64,000 nt of DNA from Oenanthe sinensis (taxonomy: Eukaryota; Streptophyta; Magnoliopsida; Apiales; Apiaceae), in NCBI GenBank assembly GCA_028671895.1, contig JAPMAC010000197.1:7915501-7979500 (forward strand). The letters are read 5' to 3'. The first letter of the stretch is position 1. Each line of letters begins with the position of its first letter. The notes beneath the pieces are model-generated. The model searched no databases, had not been told where the DNA came from, and saw only the letters and a program-made list of their open reading frames with translations. The position numbers and the translations under genes were made by a program. Shown one piece after another: positions 33,743-46,300 of the stretch.

Positions 33743-35285
33743 TGTTAGTAATTGTGCTCTAGAGACAATACTTTTTATATTTTAAAGAAAATATTTATTA
33801 TTAAGGATTATGTTTTATTGATTATTATTTATTTATTATGTTTTATTTACTGCGTAATAAATTGAAAGCATAATAAATGTACTTGGAATTTTGATACGTA
33901 TTATATATCTTTAAGTATGTGACTTAAAAATGAGATTATATGAATAGTATCTTATTCCTAAAATTCCCTAGTCGAGTATTATTATTTAAGGACAATAATA
34001 ATGCACAAAGACTAGTATGTTTCTTGACAGATGACCACATCTTATTGGTCATAGGTATGGGGATACTAAAGTCAAGAACATAAGTGTATGTATCAATGCA
34101 TGACACTGGAATGACCCGCCGTGAGATTCTACATGTTAAGTAAGTGTCATAAGTAATTCTCACTGTGATAATGGTGTAATGATCCTTAGACCTGAAATCA
34201 TTATATTTCTATACGAGAATTAATATACTTTGATTACATTAAAAGTTACCTTTGACCGGGTGATGATAAAAGTGGACATTGGGTATATTATGAATCGTAT
34301 GAGAAATATGAATGATCTAGATGCGATTTAATCCTCCTAATTTTAGGAGTGATATTATTGGCCTCTTGTTTGAGTGAGACTATGAAATGCACGGCCGTGC
34401 TCAAATGTTGATTTGATTTTAATAGTCTACTCATCGATCAAGAAAATAAATATTAAATTAAGAAGAGGATGACACGAGACATGCCTTGAGTTTAATCTAT
34501 AATATCAAGATTAAAGGGATTATATTACATGGAACATTATTCACGAAAGGCTTAATCGAATCACCGATTTATTATTATTACTTGGGTAGCAATGATGTAT
34601 TACTAGATGCCGCTCATTGTTTACGATTTTAATTAGATATTAAAATTGTTGCCAACGTAATAATAACCTACAGGGTCACACACAAAGAACGCTTGAAGGA
34701 GAAATAATTTAAATTATGAATTTAAATTAAATAAGTAATTTATTTTATTTATGATATTAATTAAGTATGACTTAATTAATTATATAAATAGAATAAATGA
34801 ATTACTTAAACTAATTCCAAAATTAATAATTAATTAATTAAGTGAGACTTAATTAATTAATTTAGAATTTTGGATTAGTATTAATTATAATTGGATTATA
34901 ATTAGAAAACTTATTCCTCTCTCTATATAATCTCTTTATGGGCTGATTTAATAAGATAGAGATTTTATAAAAACCCTAGCCGCTCTGAGAGAGGAGGAAG
35001 ATAGAGAGAGAAGAAGTTTTCGGATGCTAGTACACATCAATCCTTCATGAAAAGTGTTCGTGTGGATACCGTAGAGCGTAGATCGCGAGAGCGGGATACG
35101 TGGTGATTAAACAAGCTTTGGACCTCCATTAATCTTCCATTAATGAACTGTTAAAGCTTCTAAAGGTATTTATTCTTTATCTCCGAATTAAATCTTTTGT
35201 TTTCGCATGGATCCTGCGGAGGGTTTCACTATTTTGATTTATTTTTCGCGTTTATTCTGCTGCGTTTGTGTCACGAAACCCTTCA
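33743..35285 (+). mobile_element. Solo LTR of element C family
   Basis: A complete 1543-bp LTR (TGTTAGTAATTG...GAAACCCTTCA) with TGATG on both sides and no primer site after it. It shares private variants with the C 3' LTR (CCTTCA end, CCGCCGTGAG) that B lacks. It is therefore a reduced form of the same insertion and not a separate one. Confidence 0.92.
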
Positions 35286-35572
35286 TGATGACCTTGTGGA
35301 TGATGAGCAAATAAAGGCATTTTTCAAAGAAATAGGCTATGAAGGCAGTCTGTCAAAGTTGGGAAGCCTCACAAGGCCAAATCTTCGAAAAGAGTGGAGT
35401 TTCTTCTTTGACTGCATCACAAGGGCATTCACTGCCAAATGCATAAATTTTGATGCCATTACACAGCTCGCACAATAAATTGGGTATTCTCTGACCTATA
35501 ACTTGAATTTTAATTTTCCCTGTTCGTTGATTAGACAGATAGCTAGCAAAATTAGTGATGATGCATATACTA
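35286..35572 (+). repeat. 287-bp duplicated flank (first copy, element D extra ORF)
   Basis: It is the same 287 bp as 43314-43600 (TGATGACCTTGTGG...GCATATACTA), coding for DDLVDDEQIKAFFKEIGY and on. It is D sequence downstream of the C insertion site, duplicated together with C. Confidence 0.93.
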
Positions 35573-35575
35573 GCA
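35573..35575. other. Junction of the tandem duplication, with templated bases
   Basis: CTAGCAAAAT at 35570-35579 copies 35543-35552 just upstream and overlaps the start of the clipped LTR. This is a template-switch signature at the breakpoint. Confidence 0.7.
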
Positions 35576-36131
35576 AAATAAGTAATTTATTTTATTTATG
35601 ATATTAATTAAGTATGACTTAATTAATTATATAAATAGAATAAATGAATTACTTAAACTAATTCCAAAATTAATAATTAATTAATTAAGTGAGACTTAAT
35701 TAAATAATTTAGAATTTTGGATTAGTATTAATTATAATTGGATTATAATTAGAAAACTTATTCCTCTCTCTATATAATCTCTTTATGGGCTGATTTAATA
35801 AGATAGAGATTTTACAAAAACCCTAGCCGCTCTGAGAGAGGAGGAAGATAGAGGGAGAAGAAGTTTTCGGGTGCTAGTACACATCAATCCTTCATGAAAA
35901 GTGTTCGTGTGGATACCGTAGAGCGTAGATCGCGAGAGCGGGATACGTGGTGATTAAACAAGCTTTGGACCTCTATTAATCTTCCATTAATGAACTGTTA
36001 AAGCTTCTAAAGGTATTTATTCTTTATCTCCGAATTAAATCTTTTTTTTCGCATGGATCCTGCGGAGGGTTTCGCTATTTTGATTTATTTTTCGCGTTTA
36101 TTCTGCTGCGTTTGTGTCACGAAACCCTTCA
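35576..36131 (+). repeat. Clipped 5' LTR of element C (last 556 bp)
   Basis: It begins inside the LTR at AAATAAGTAATT, equal to 42757 of the 3' LTR, and ends GAAACCCTTCA before the primer site. The TATA box (near 35774) and telobox region are retained. Confidence 0.9.
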
Positions 36132-36132
36132 A

Positions 36133-36150
36133 TGGCATCAGAGCTACTTG
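36133..36150 (+). other. Primer binding site of element C
   Basis: TGGCATCAGAGCTACTTG, identical to element B. Confidence 0.85.
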
Positions 36151-38410
36151 CGAAACGTTTTAATTCGGTTATGTGCTTAACAATTTTTGATATATAAGCA
36201 TGTATGCGATCTATCATGATTTTATATTGATATAATATGTATATATTTATATATATTATGAATATATGATATTTTATGATATATAATCATGTGATGATTA
36301 TGTGTGTTGATGTATGTATATGATACATGTTTGTTCGTATTATGGGAATCGTATTCGATACGAATTCTGAAACGGCTGCCGTTGATTTTCTGAAATCTGT
36401 GTTCGTTGTCCGATTTTCGCAAACGATATGTGTTTTCTGACTGTAATCGGGTCACTGAGCAATACTGACATCGTCAGCTCTGCGTCTGTAAGCCATTAGA
36501 TGTCTTTACAGCCTCCAAAACGGTGATTTATGATTTTCTGAAAATTATTTGATTTTCTAAAATTTTGAGTATATGTATGTATATATTATGAATATATGAT
36601 ATTCATGTAATATATAATCATATGATGATTGTATGTATCTCTGTGTATGTATATATGATATATGCTTGTTCTTGTTATGAGAATTGTATATGATACGTTT
36701 TCTGAAACACCGTCAGATTTGGAGAAATCTGACTGCTGTATCCGATTTTTGTAAACTATATGTGTTTTCTGACTGAAATCGGGCCAATGAACAAAACTGA
36801 TAGCTTTGCTATCACCGACGGGTCTGTAAGGCGTTTGACGTCGTTAAGGGCCTCGAAATAGCGATTTATTGTCTTCAGAAATCTGTTTTTAATTTTCTGA
36901 AATTTCGAAATTTGTTATATATGATTATATGATATGATTATATAATATGAGATATATTATATGTGTTATATGATAGCATGGTGGATGGTTATGGCCTAAA
37001 GACCCATAGGATAGTGGTTTTGATTTATGGTTTTGGTTTCTAAATACGACTTGCATGTCGTTTATTCATTGTAATTTAATTATCTCGAATGTAACTCGAG
37101 TTCTTCTTGTAATTTCATTAGAATAGTTTTATTTTTTATTATTTAATGTAATTATCAATGAAGACTTGCAAGCAAGGAGACAATCCAAAAGGGGATGATA
37201 GAGCAATGAAGAAAGAAGACATGTAATAGATAGTATTTTTAAAACCACCATAGACTGACCTTGATATTTCCATTAGCTTGGAAATATCATATAGGATGGG
37301 GTCATAACCAAACACGTTTAATTTACGCACATTACATATATGTATATGATTGCATGTATTGGTATGTATGCGTAGATATAATTGAGATGCATGCTTAATA
37401 TTGATTAATCATGTATGTATTAGATACGACACCCATACCATGTTTGCTTAAACAAGATAAAATCTGTAACGATTCAAGATTTTAAAATTAACAAACGATC
37501 ATGAGATTCTTGTGTTTATGAAATATGGATTTTTAAAACACGGAATTAAATATGGATTTTTGATATCTATAATTGGGATTTTCTGACAAAAGCGGATATG
37601 CGTATTCGTAAGGCTGATGGGTTTTAAGTGTGACCATTGGTATCCTCCATCTACTTGGGAAATGAACAATTTAAGATGTCGATTTGAAATATTTGGTTCA
37701 AGGAAAAATTGAGGATCTCTTTATGATGTGATCATGATCGTGATAAATTTTCTAAAACCCCTTAACAAAATATTAAGTTTTACTCGGATGCTTTCCAATG
37801 AATGAACACTCATCAAATCCTAGATCGATAAGGGGAAGGACTGTCAGTGGCAGGGGACTCCTATCTATCGTGGTGAGATGCGACGAATATAAACGGTTAT
37901 ATTCGGCCGTTGTATCATTGGGTCTAACTTAACTGAGTCGTCATAATAAGTGAAAATAAATGGTTATATTCAACTATTATGAACTTAGAAGCATAGAGTT
38001 TGGTTAAAAGTCTATTAGATAGATAAGATCAATCGTTGTTCACCAAACTATCCAAGAATTATATATGATATAATTGACAACTGTTGTCTACCTAAATAAT
38101 CATTTTCTAAGGACTTCCAGTGGTTGACTTAGGACATGACGAAATATGGATCTTGGCTCACTAGAAAGAATTATGGGATATACTTTCCAAATTAATAGTA
38201 AGGGCTATTAGTTTGATAAAAATAGTGGGAGGTATATGATGATATACCATAATCACTTAAACATAATTAATATTAAAATTGCAATCTAGTTTATTTTATG
38301 CACTTTAATATTGTAGATATCAAATGATAAACACAAACAACTTCTTTATGCGATCAGTTCTTGAGAAGGACAAGTTGACGAGAATATATTTCCTTGACTG
38401 ACATAGGAGC
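36151..38410 (+). other. Untranslated leader of element C with a diverged tandem duplication
   Basis: No ORF. Two roughly 330-bp units (about 36210-36560 and 36565-36880) share ordered blocks (ATATATTATGAATATATGATATT, GTGTTTTCTGACTG, GCGTCTGTAAG or GGGTCTGTAAG) but differ at roughly a fifth of positions by eye. From about 36860 on, the leader matches B closely. Confidence 0.7.
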
Positions 38411-39084
38411 TTGAGGATCGTCCTCGGGCACCACGATATTAGTCAAATCTCTTCCCCTGCTCTTAAAGTTGAGAATGTAACATGTGCAAATCATAGTGCT
38501 TATTGGAAGCAAATTGATGTTGCGACTGATGTTTCATGTCTCATGCTCGCAAATATATGTGCTGAGCTTAAGAAGCAATACAAGCATATAGATGCTTATG
38601 AAACGATTGAGCACAAGATATATTTGAAAGGGCACTATACACTTATAAGTAGGGAGAGTGAGACCCGGTTACACCACATGTTCTAAAGATTATAGGGTAT
38701 AATGAATACCATTGATATTTTGGGTTTCCAGATTGGTCTGGAGACAGTTAGATTTGATCTTACAATCTTCGGACAAATATTATTCTTATTTTGTTATGAA
38801 CAATAAAGTGAATAAGATTGGTAAAACACCCATTGAGTTGCTAAGCATGTTGAGAACTGCTGAAAGTAATATGATAAATGCATGAACTACTACTATATTG
38901 ATGGTAAACATAGGGAATGCAAAAGGGAAAGGAAAATGGAAAGGCAAGGAGAAGATTTGATCTAGTTCCGTTGTCAAACCAAAGTCTAATTCCTAAAGCA
39001 GACTCTAAAGTCTGAATGAGGTGTTGATAAAGAAGACGATTGTCACTTCTGTGGAAAGTTGGGAGACTAGAAATTAAACTGTCA
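38411..39084 (+). pseudogene. Element C gag (degenerate)
   Basis: It has the same 91-codon open stretch and stop as element B (38411-38686), then out-of-frame gag and the zinc-knuckle trace near 39040-39082. The knuckle again has Asp at the His position and an added stop (GGAGACTAG). Confidence 0.7.
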
Positions 39085-41754
39085 TGCTTAATTGGAAGAT
39101 CGGAAGATGATGATCAATAAGGGTCAAGCTTAAGGTATCGGGTTGGAATTAGAGTAAAGATAGTTGCTCTGGTTCGAGGAACTCATTACTTAATTTTTGG
39201 CCTATAAGGAAAATTTAGAACTTGATAATTGTTATAACGTGCTTGCAATTGGCAGGGACATTATTTCAGTTTCTTATTTGGACAAGAAAGACCTTTTTAT
39301 TTTAATTAAATAATAATAGTTGTTTATTCTATTCTGATGATGAGCCTTATAATGTTGCACAACTAATTAACAATTTATATGTTCTAAAGTGACTCAAATC
39401 AAATATTACCTTTGACACTGTCGCTGAGGCCATATTAATGAGAAACGCATTTTCAGAATACATAAGGATGCATTCATGGAAAAGTTTGATTATGAATTAT
39501 ACAAAAGGATAGCTCCTTTTACCGGACATGGTGAAGGGATCATTGAATGGGTATGACTTATACATAGTGATGTATATGGTCATATGTGTACGATGACAAA
39601 AGGTAGATTTTATTAATTTCATAAAATTTACTAATTATTTTAGTAGATACGGATATATGTATCTTTTGAAGAACTAATCCGAATCATTTAAAAAGTTCAA
39701 AGACTATAAAGATGAAGTAGAAAATATCAAAGAAAGGTTTTTGATAGGAGGGATCACACCTTGTTGGACATGGTGCGATCAATGTTGAGTCAATGAATCT
39801 TCCAATTAGTTTCTGGGGTTGCACCCTGGAAACGGCTCCACATACACTTAACTGTGTTCCTACTAAATTGGTTCAAAAGACTCCTTATGAGATATGGACT
39901 GAGCAACGTCACAGCATGTCATTTATGAAAATTTGGGGATGTGAAGCGTTTGTGAAACGTCTAATCTATGACAAGCTAGGACCAAAATCAGATAAATGTA
40001 ATTTTATGGAATACCCAACTGAAACAAGGGGTTATTCTTTCTATAATCCTTCCGAGAACAAAGTGTTTGTTGCTCGAACTGTTGAGAGACAGTGGGAGGA
40101 TAATAGATCTCAATGAAGTTTGAGACCCACATGATAATGTTGAACCAATGGAGGAACCTGAGCAGAATATACAAGAAAAATAATATTGCTCAAGAAACAC
40201 AGGTATTCGTAGGTCTAGTAGGATTCGCCATGAGCTCGAGAGATAATATGGATTTCTCTTGACTCAAGATGGTGATGTGATGCTTATGGATGAAGATGAG
40301 CCTCTCACCTACCAAGACGCTATGAACACTCCAGATTCTAAGAGATGGCTGGATGCTATTAAATCTGAGATGAAATCCATGTATACTAATCAAGTAAGGA
40401 CTTTGGTTGATCCACCTGAAGAGGTAAAACCTATAGGTGCAAGTGGGTTTTCAAAAAGAAGACCGACATGGATGGTAATGTACAGACCTATAAAGCACGA
40501 TTGGTGGAAAAAGTTTTAAGAAAATTCATGGTATTGACTATGATGAGACCTTTTCACCAGTTGTTATGGTCATGTCCACCAGGATTTTGCTTGCTATAGC
40601 TGCTTACTATGACTATGAAATCTGGCAAATGGATGTCAAAACCGCTTTCTTAAATGAGAGCCTTGAAGAAGATATGGATGTGTACATGACACACCCTAAG
40701 GGTTTTGTTGATCTAAAGGATGCTGGAAATGTATGTATGTTGCGTCGATCCATTTATGGATTAAAGCAGGCCTCGAGGAGATGGAACATTTGTTTTCATG
40801 AAACAGTCAAAAAGAGTTTGACTTTATTCAGAATGAAGACGAAACTTGTGTTTACAAGAAGTTTAGTGGGAGCCATGTGACATTCCTAGTATTATATGTT
40901 GATGATATATTACTAATAGGGAATGACATTCCTTCTCTACAGACTGTGAAGACTTGGTTGAGAAATAATTTCTCAATGAAAGACTTAGGCGATGTGACAT
41001 ATATATTAGGGATCGAGATCTATAGAGATAGATCAAGGTGATTGATCGGCCTAATTTAGAGTACATACATTGACAAAGTTTTGCATCGATTTCAAATGCA
41101 AAGAGACTAAAATGAATATGTCCCAATGTCTCATGGGATAGTGATCTCAAAATAAAATTTGTCCTAAATCATTGGATGATAGGGACTGCATGAGTAAAAT
41201 TCCATATGCGTCAGCAATTGGTTTTATAATGTATGCAATGATATGTACTTGTCCTGATGTCTCGTATGCTTTAACCATGATGAGTAGATACCGATCTAAT
41301 CCAGGTGAAGGTCACTGGACGACAGTCAAGAATATTCTTAAGTACTTAAAGAGGACTAAAGATTCATTCTTGTTATATGGAGGAGATGTGAAGCTAGTTA
41401 TAAGAGGTTTCAGTGATACTGGTTTCTAGACAGATAACGATAATTTAATGTTTCTGTCTCGCTTTGTGTTTTATTGAGATGTTGTATGCTGGAATGGTTC
41501 ACAGCAAAGACAATTGTTGATTTTATAATAGAACCTGAGTATATTGATGCTTGTGAAGCAGCCAAGGAGGCTGTTTGGGCATGTACTTAGGAGATATCAC
41601 CTAATTAATGAGATTAATGATCAAGGAGATATACATATATGTAAAGTGTATACTAATAATAATATTGCAGACACACTGACTAAGGCTTTGTCGCAGCAGA
41701 AGCACGAAAGTCACACTAGTTCCATGAGTATTGGATACTTGGGTAATTGGCTCT
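39085..41754 (+). pseudogene. Element C pol (degenerate)
   Basis: The domain order and most breaks are those of B. Integrase pieces lie at 39793-40116. RT is split at about 40435 by a 1-bp loss (40259-40519 and 40566-40880), YVDDILL near 40898 is out of frame, and RNase H is at 41172-41429 with the same TAG as B. C has its own 41-bp deletion near 39510. It cannot encode working proteins. Confidence 0.85.
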
Positions 41755-41770
41755 AGTGCAAGTGGGAGAT
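41755..41770 (+). other. Polypurine tract of element C
   Basis: AGTGCAAGTGGGAGAT, the same as in B, directly before the LTR. Confidence 0.8.
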
Positions 41771-43313
41771 TGTTAGTAATTGTGCTCTAGAGACAATACT
41801 TTTTATATTTTAAAGAAAATATTTATTATTAAGGATTATGTTTTATTGATTATTATTTATTGATTATATTTTATTTACTGCGTAATAAATTGAAAGCATA
41901 ACAAATGTCCTTGGAATTTTGATACGTATTATATATCTTTAAGTATGTGACTTAAAAATGAGATTATATGAATAGTATCTTATTCCTAAAATTCCCTAGT
42001 CGAGTATTATTATTTAAGGACAATAATAATGCACAAAGACTAGTATGTTTCTTGACAGATGACCACATCTCATTGGTCATAGGTATGGGGATACTAAAGT
42101 CAAAAACATAAGTGCATGTATCAATGCATGGCACTGGAATGACCCGCCGTGAGATTTTACATGTTAAGTAAGTGTCATAAGTAATTCTCACTGTGATAAT
42201 GGTGTAATGATCCTTAGACCTGAAATCATTATATTTCTATACGAGAATTAATATACTTTGATTACATTAAAAGTTACCTTTGACCGGGTGATGATAAAAG
42301 TGGACATTGGGTATATTATGAATCGTATGAGAAATATGAATGATCTAGATGGGATTTAATCCTCCTAATTTCAGGAGTGATATTATTGGCCTCTTGTTTG
42401 AGTGAGACTATGAAATGCACGGCCGTGCTCAAATGTTGATTTGATTTTAATAGTCTACTCATCGATCAAGAAAATAAAGATTAAATTATGAAGAGGATGA
42501 CACGAGACATGCCATGAGTTTAATCTATAATATCAAGATTAAAAGGATTATATTACATGGAACATTATTCACGAAAGGCTTAATCGAATCACCGATTTAT
42601 TATTATTACTTGGGTAGCAATGATGTATTACTAGATGCCGCTCATTGTTTACGATTTTAATTAGATATTAAAAGTGTTGCCAACGTAATAATAACCTACA
42701 GGGTCACACACAAAGAATGCTTGAAGGAGAAATAATTTAAATTATGAATTTAAATTAAATAAGTAATTTATTTTATTTATGATATTAATTAAGTATGACT
42801 TAATTAATTATATAAATAGAATAAATGAATTACTTAAACTAATTCCAAAATTAATAATTAATTAATTAAGTGAGACTTAATTAAATAATTTAGAATTTTA
42901 GATTAGTATTAATTATAATTGGATTATAATTAGAAAACTTATTCCTCTCTCTATATAATCTCTTTATGGGCTGATTTAATAAGATAGAGATTTTACAAAA
43001 ACCCTAGCCGCTCTGAGAGAGGAGGAAGATAGAGGGAGAAGAAGTTTTCGGGTGCTAGTACACATCAATCCTTCATGAAAAGTGTTCGTGTGGATACCGT
43101 AGAGCGTAGATCGCGAGAGCGGGATACGTGGTGATTAAACAAGCTTTGGACCTCCATTAATCTTCCATTAATGAACTGTTAAAGCTTCTAAAGGTATTTA
43201 TTCTTTATCTCCGAATTAAATCTTTTGTTTTCGCATGGATACTGCGGAGGGTTTCACTATTTTGATTTATTTTTCGCGTTTATTCTGCTGCGTTTGTGTC
43301 ACGAAACCCTTCA
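41771..43313 (+). repeat. 3' LTR of element C
   Basis: Full 1543-bp LTR, ending CCCTTCA like the solo LTR and the clipped LTR. TGATG follows at 43314. Confidence 0.93.
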
Positions 43314-46300
43314 TGATGACCTTGTGGATGATGAGCAAATAAAGGCATTTTTCAAAGAAATAGGCTATGAAGGCAGTCTGTCAAAGTTGGGAAGCCTCAC
43401 AAGGCCAAATCTTCGAAAAGAGTGGAGTTTCTTCTTTGACTGCATCACAAGGGCATTCACTGCCAAATGCATAAATTTTGATGCCATTACACAGCTCGCA
43501 CAATAAATTGGGTATTCTCTGACCTATAACTTGAATTTTAATTTTCCCTGTTCGTTGATTAGACAGATAGCTAGCAAAATTAGTGATGATGCATATACTA
43601 TATATTTTGTTAGATTTTTACAGTTAATTTTTAGCTATCTCTTTCCTAATGTTAGTCTTGATAATGATAAGAGTTTAGCTAGTTTCTGTATAAATAAGAG
43701 AATTTTTGCTGATTTAACACGAAAATATGCCAAGAAGGAAGCTGAAGGTAAATTACCTATCTTGTTTTATCCCACATGGGTCAAGTTTCTCTTAAATCAG
43801 AGAATGCCTGTTGTGTATGGGAGGGATTTTTTCTCTGTGGATATGAATCAGAGTTTAACACCCATTGATTCTAACCCAAGCTACAAACTAAACACTGATC
43901 CCCAAACACTCAAGCCAACCTCTACAGTCTCCCAAAAGACTGCATTTATAAAAAAAAACCACTAAAGAACAAGGCCCAACAATGAAAAGATAAGCAAAAT
44001 CAGTAATAGAGTCATCTTCAAAGAAAATGAGGTTGATTGATGAAAACACTGATTCTGATGAAAGTGGTGAAGGTTTAGTCTTTCCATTAAAGAAAACTGT
44101 CAAGAAGGCTTCTGAGATTTCACCTGCTCCATTCATGAAGCCATTCAATGTCAATCCAATGCCTGAACCAACAAAGAAAAGAAAAAGATTGGTTAAGGCA
44201 TCAAACTCTGAATAAATAAACATTTATGTATTAAACTATGATCAGATAAACTCTGATCAAGTTCCAGCCATAAACTCTGATGCTGTATTAAACTCTGATG
44301 ATATAATAATGTATAATGTTATGGTCAAGTTTGAGAAAGATGGTAATATAGCGAAGACAGAAGAAAGTGATTCATTGGAAAATGCAGCAAGTGAAGTTGC
44401 TCTAGTAATTGTATCTGATTTTCCTCTCCATTCACCAAAACAAATCATAAAGGAGATTTCTTATGAAAGAGCAAGGGAGCTAGTTGAGGAGGTTAGGAAA
44501 GAAATGGCTGCAAAGAAGTCTCAAACATCTCCAGCCACTGGTAGTTCTAAGTTATTTACCAGGAAGAAGAAGAAGAAGAAAGTTTCTTTTGGCCAGGACA
44601 CACAAAAACCTACCTTTCAAAGTAAGGTAGCAGTCAATGATAGGCGAGGCACACAAGAACCTGTTACTCAAAGTGCAGTAGCATCCACTGTCATAACAGA
44701 TGAAGCCAACAAGAATCAGGGGTATAACCCACAAGAACCTTCAGCTCAAAGGGTTAAAGAAGTTGTTAAGGCCCCTTCCCCACAAGAACCATCCATTCAA
44801 AGTATGGAAGCAGGAATACAATATATGACAGAAGATCTTTATGTTGCTGATGCTGGGAAGTCAAACTCTGATACAGATCCATTGGCAATCTCTGATGCTA
44901 TTTTGGTGGAACCTCTTTTTGCACAGCCTTTGGAAACTCCATCCACATCTACAACTACTCAAGGTATAAACTCTGACTTTTCTTCAGAATTTACATTCTT
45001 TGATAGGATAAGTTCATACTTTATATTTCTAACTTTTTCTGCTGGGATGAACATGGATAGTCCTGAAAAGGGTACCCCTATTCATGTGACAACAAATCTC
45101 CTTTATCAGCCACTTCTTATTTCTGTAGGACAATGTGCTTTGAACCTTTCTAGTGAGCCTGAGGTAAAATGTGTGAAAAATAGAACTAAATATGAGAGGC
45201 AGACACTAGATCTGGCAAAAGGAGAATTAGAATTGAGAAAGAAGTTAGTTACTTCTAGTGATCAAACTCTGACTATTAAAAGTTATGAGATGTGTGATGT
45301 GAGAAGTAATGAGATTACTTTAAAAGAACAGAGTGATTTAGGTTGTTCTATTTCTTTTGCAGGTACTTAAAGTTTATCTGTCACTACAAACTCTAAGATG
45401 CCAAACTCTGACAATGAAGATGCATTCTCTGATGAGCCAATTTTTGAAGATGAAAAACTAATTGATCTCTCCATTCCATACACACAGAGATACAACTCCA
45501 AGAAATGGCCTATTGATGCCTTTAATGCTCATGCAAGGCATATCCTGATTAATTGGTTATTGAATCTCTCAAGGGTGACATTGAACCTGCTTTGAATGAA
45601 GAAGGCATAAGGAGGGATTTTGGTAGTAAGGGAGAACCCACACGTGAATATCTTCTTAACTCTCACAGACAATCAATCTAGGATTTGTCTTGGAAATTTT
45701 CAATTGAAAAAATTTCATGGTCTCATGTACATGATCTGGTTGAAAAGGCTGATTCTGAATTAAATTCTGCAGAGATGAAGATTTTTTTAAAGGCCACTAC
45801 TGTATTAACAAAGGGTCTTCATAGTGAAGTTTATGATTTAAAGGATTCTGTTAGCAAAACCAGTGCATCTGTTCAGACTTCTGTTTCAGCTTCTCAACAT
45901 GCATTGGAATTGAAGCTCAAAATTGTCTCTACTAAGCAGGATGGTTTGGAAGCCAAGTTATATAAAATTGCTAAATTGTCACCTTTATGCAAACAATGTT
46001 GCATACCATTATGGACATCTTAACCATTAAAAAGGGGGATGATGTCAGAAAGGGGGAGAAAGTTTCAAAAGACAAATGCAAGAAGGATGTTGTGCTAAAA
46101 TCTGATAAACTTGATGATGGTTGTGATGATAAAAGTCAAGGGAGTCATAAGGATGGAAAACAAACTCTGGTTGGACAAACTCTGACTGGATAAACTATGA
46201 CTATTACTCAAACTCTGGTTTCATCAAACTCTAGCATAAACTCTGACAAACAAACTCTGATGAATGTTGATATGGAATTATCAAAGAGGCTTGAAGAAGA

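Larger units (their letters stand above)
35576..43313 (+). mobile_element. Element C, copia retrotransposon with clipped 5' LTR
   Basis: A sister of element B: clipped 5' LTR (35576-36131), primer site, leader, degenerate gag-pol, polypurine tract and full 3' LTR (41771-43313), followed by target copy TGATG. The interior is 5.64 kb against 5.33 kb in B; the difference is a diverged tandem repeat in the leader. The missing 5' LTR part was lost at the duplication junction, not at insertion. Confidence 0.92.
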
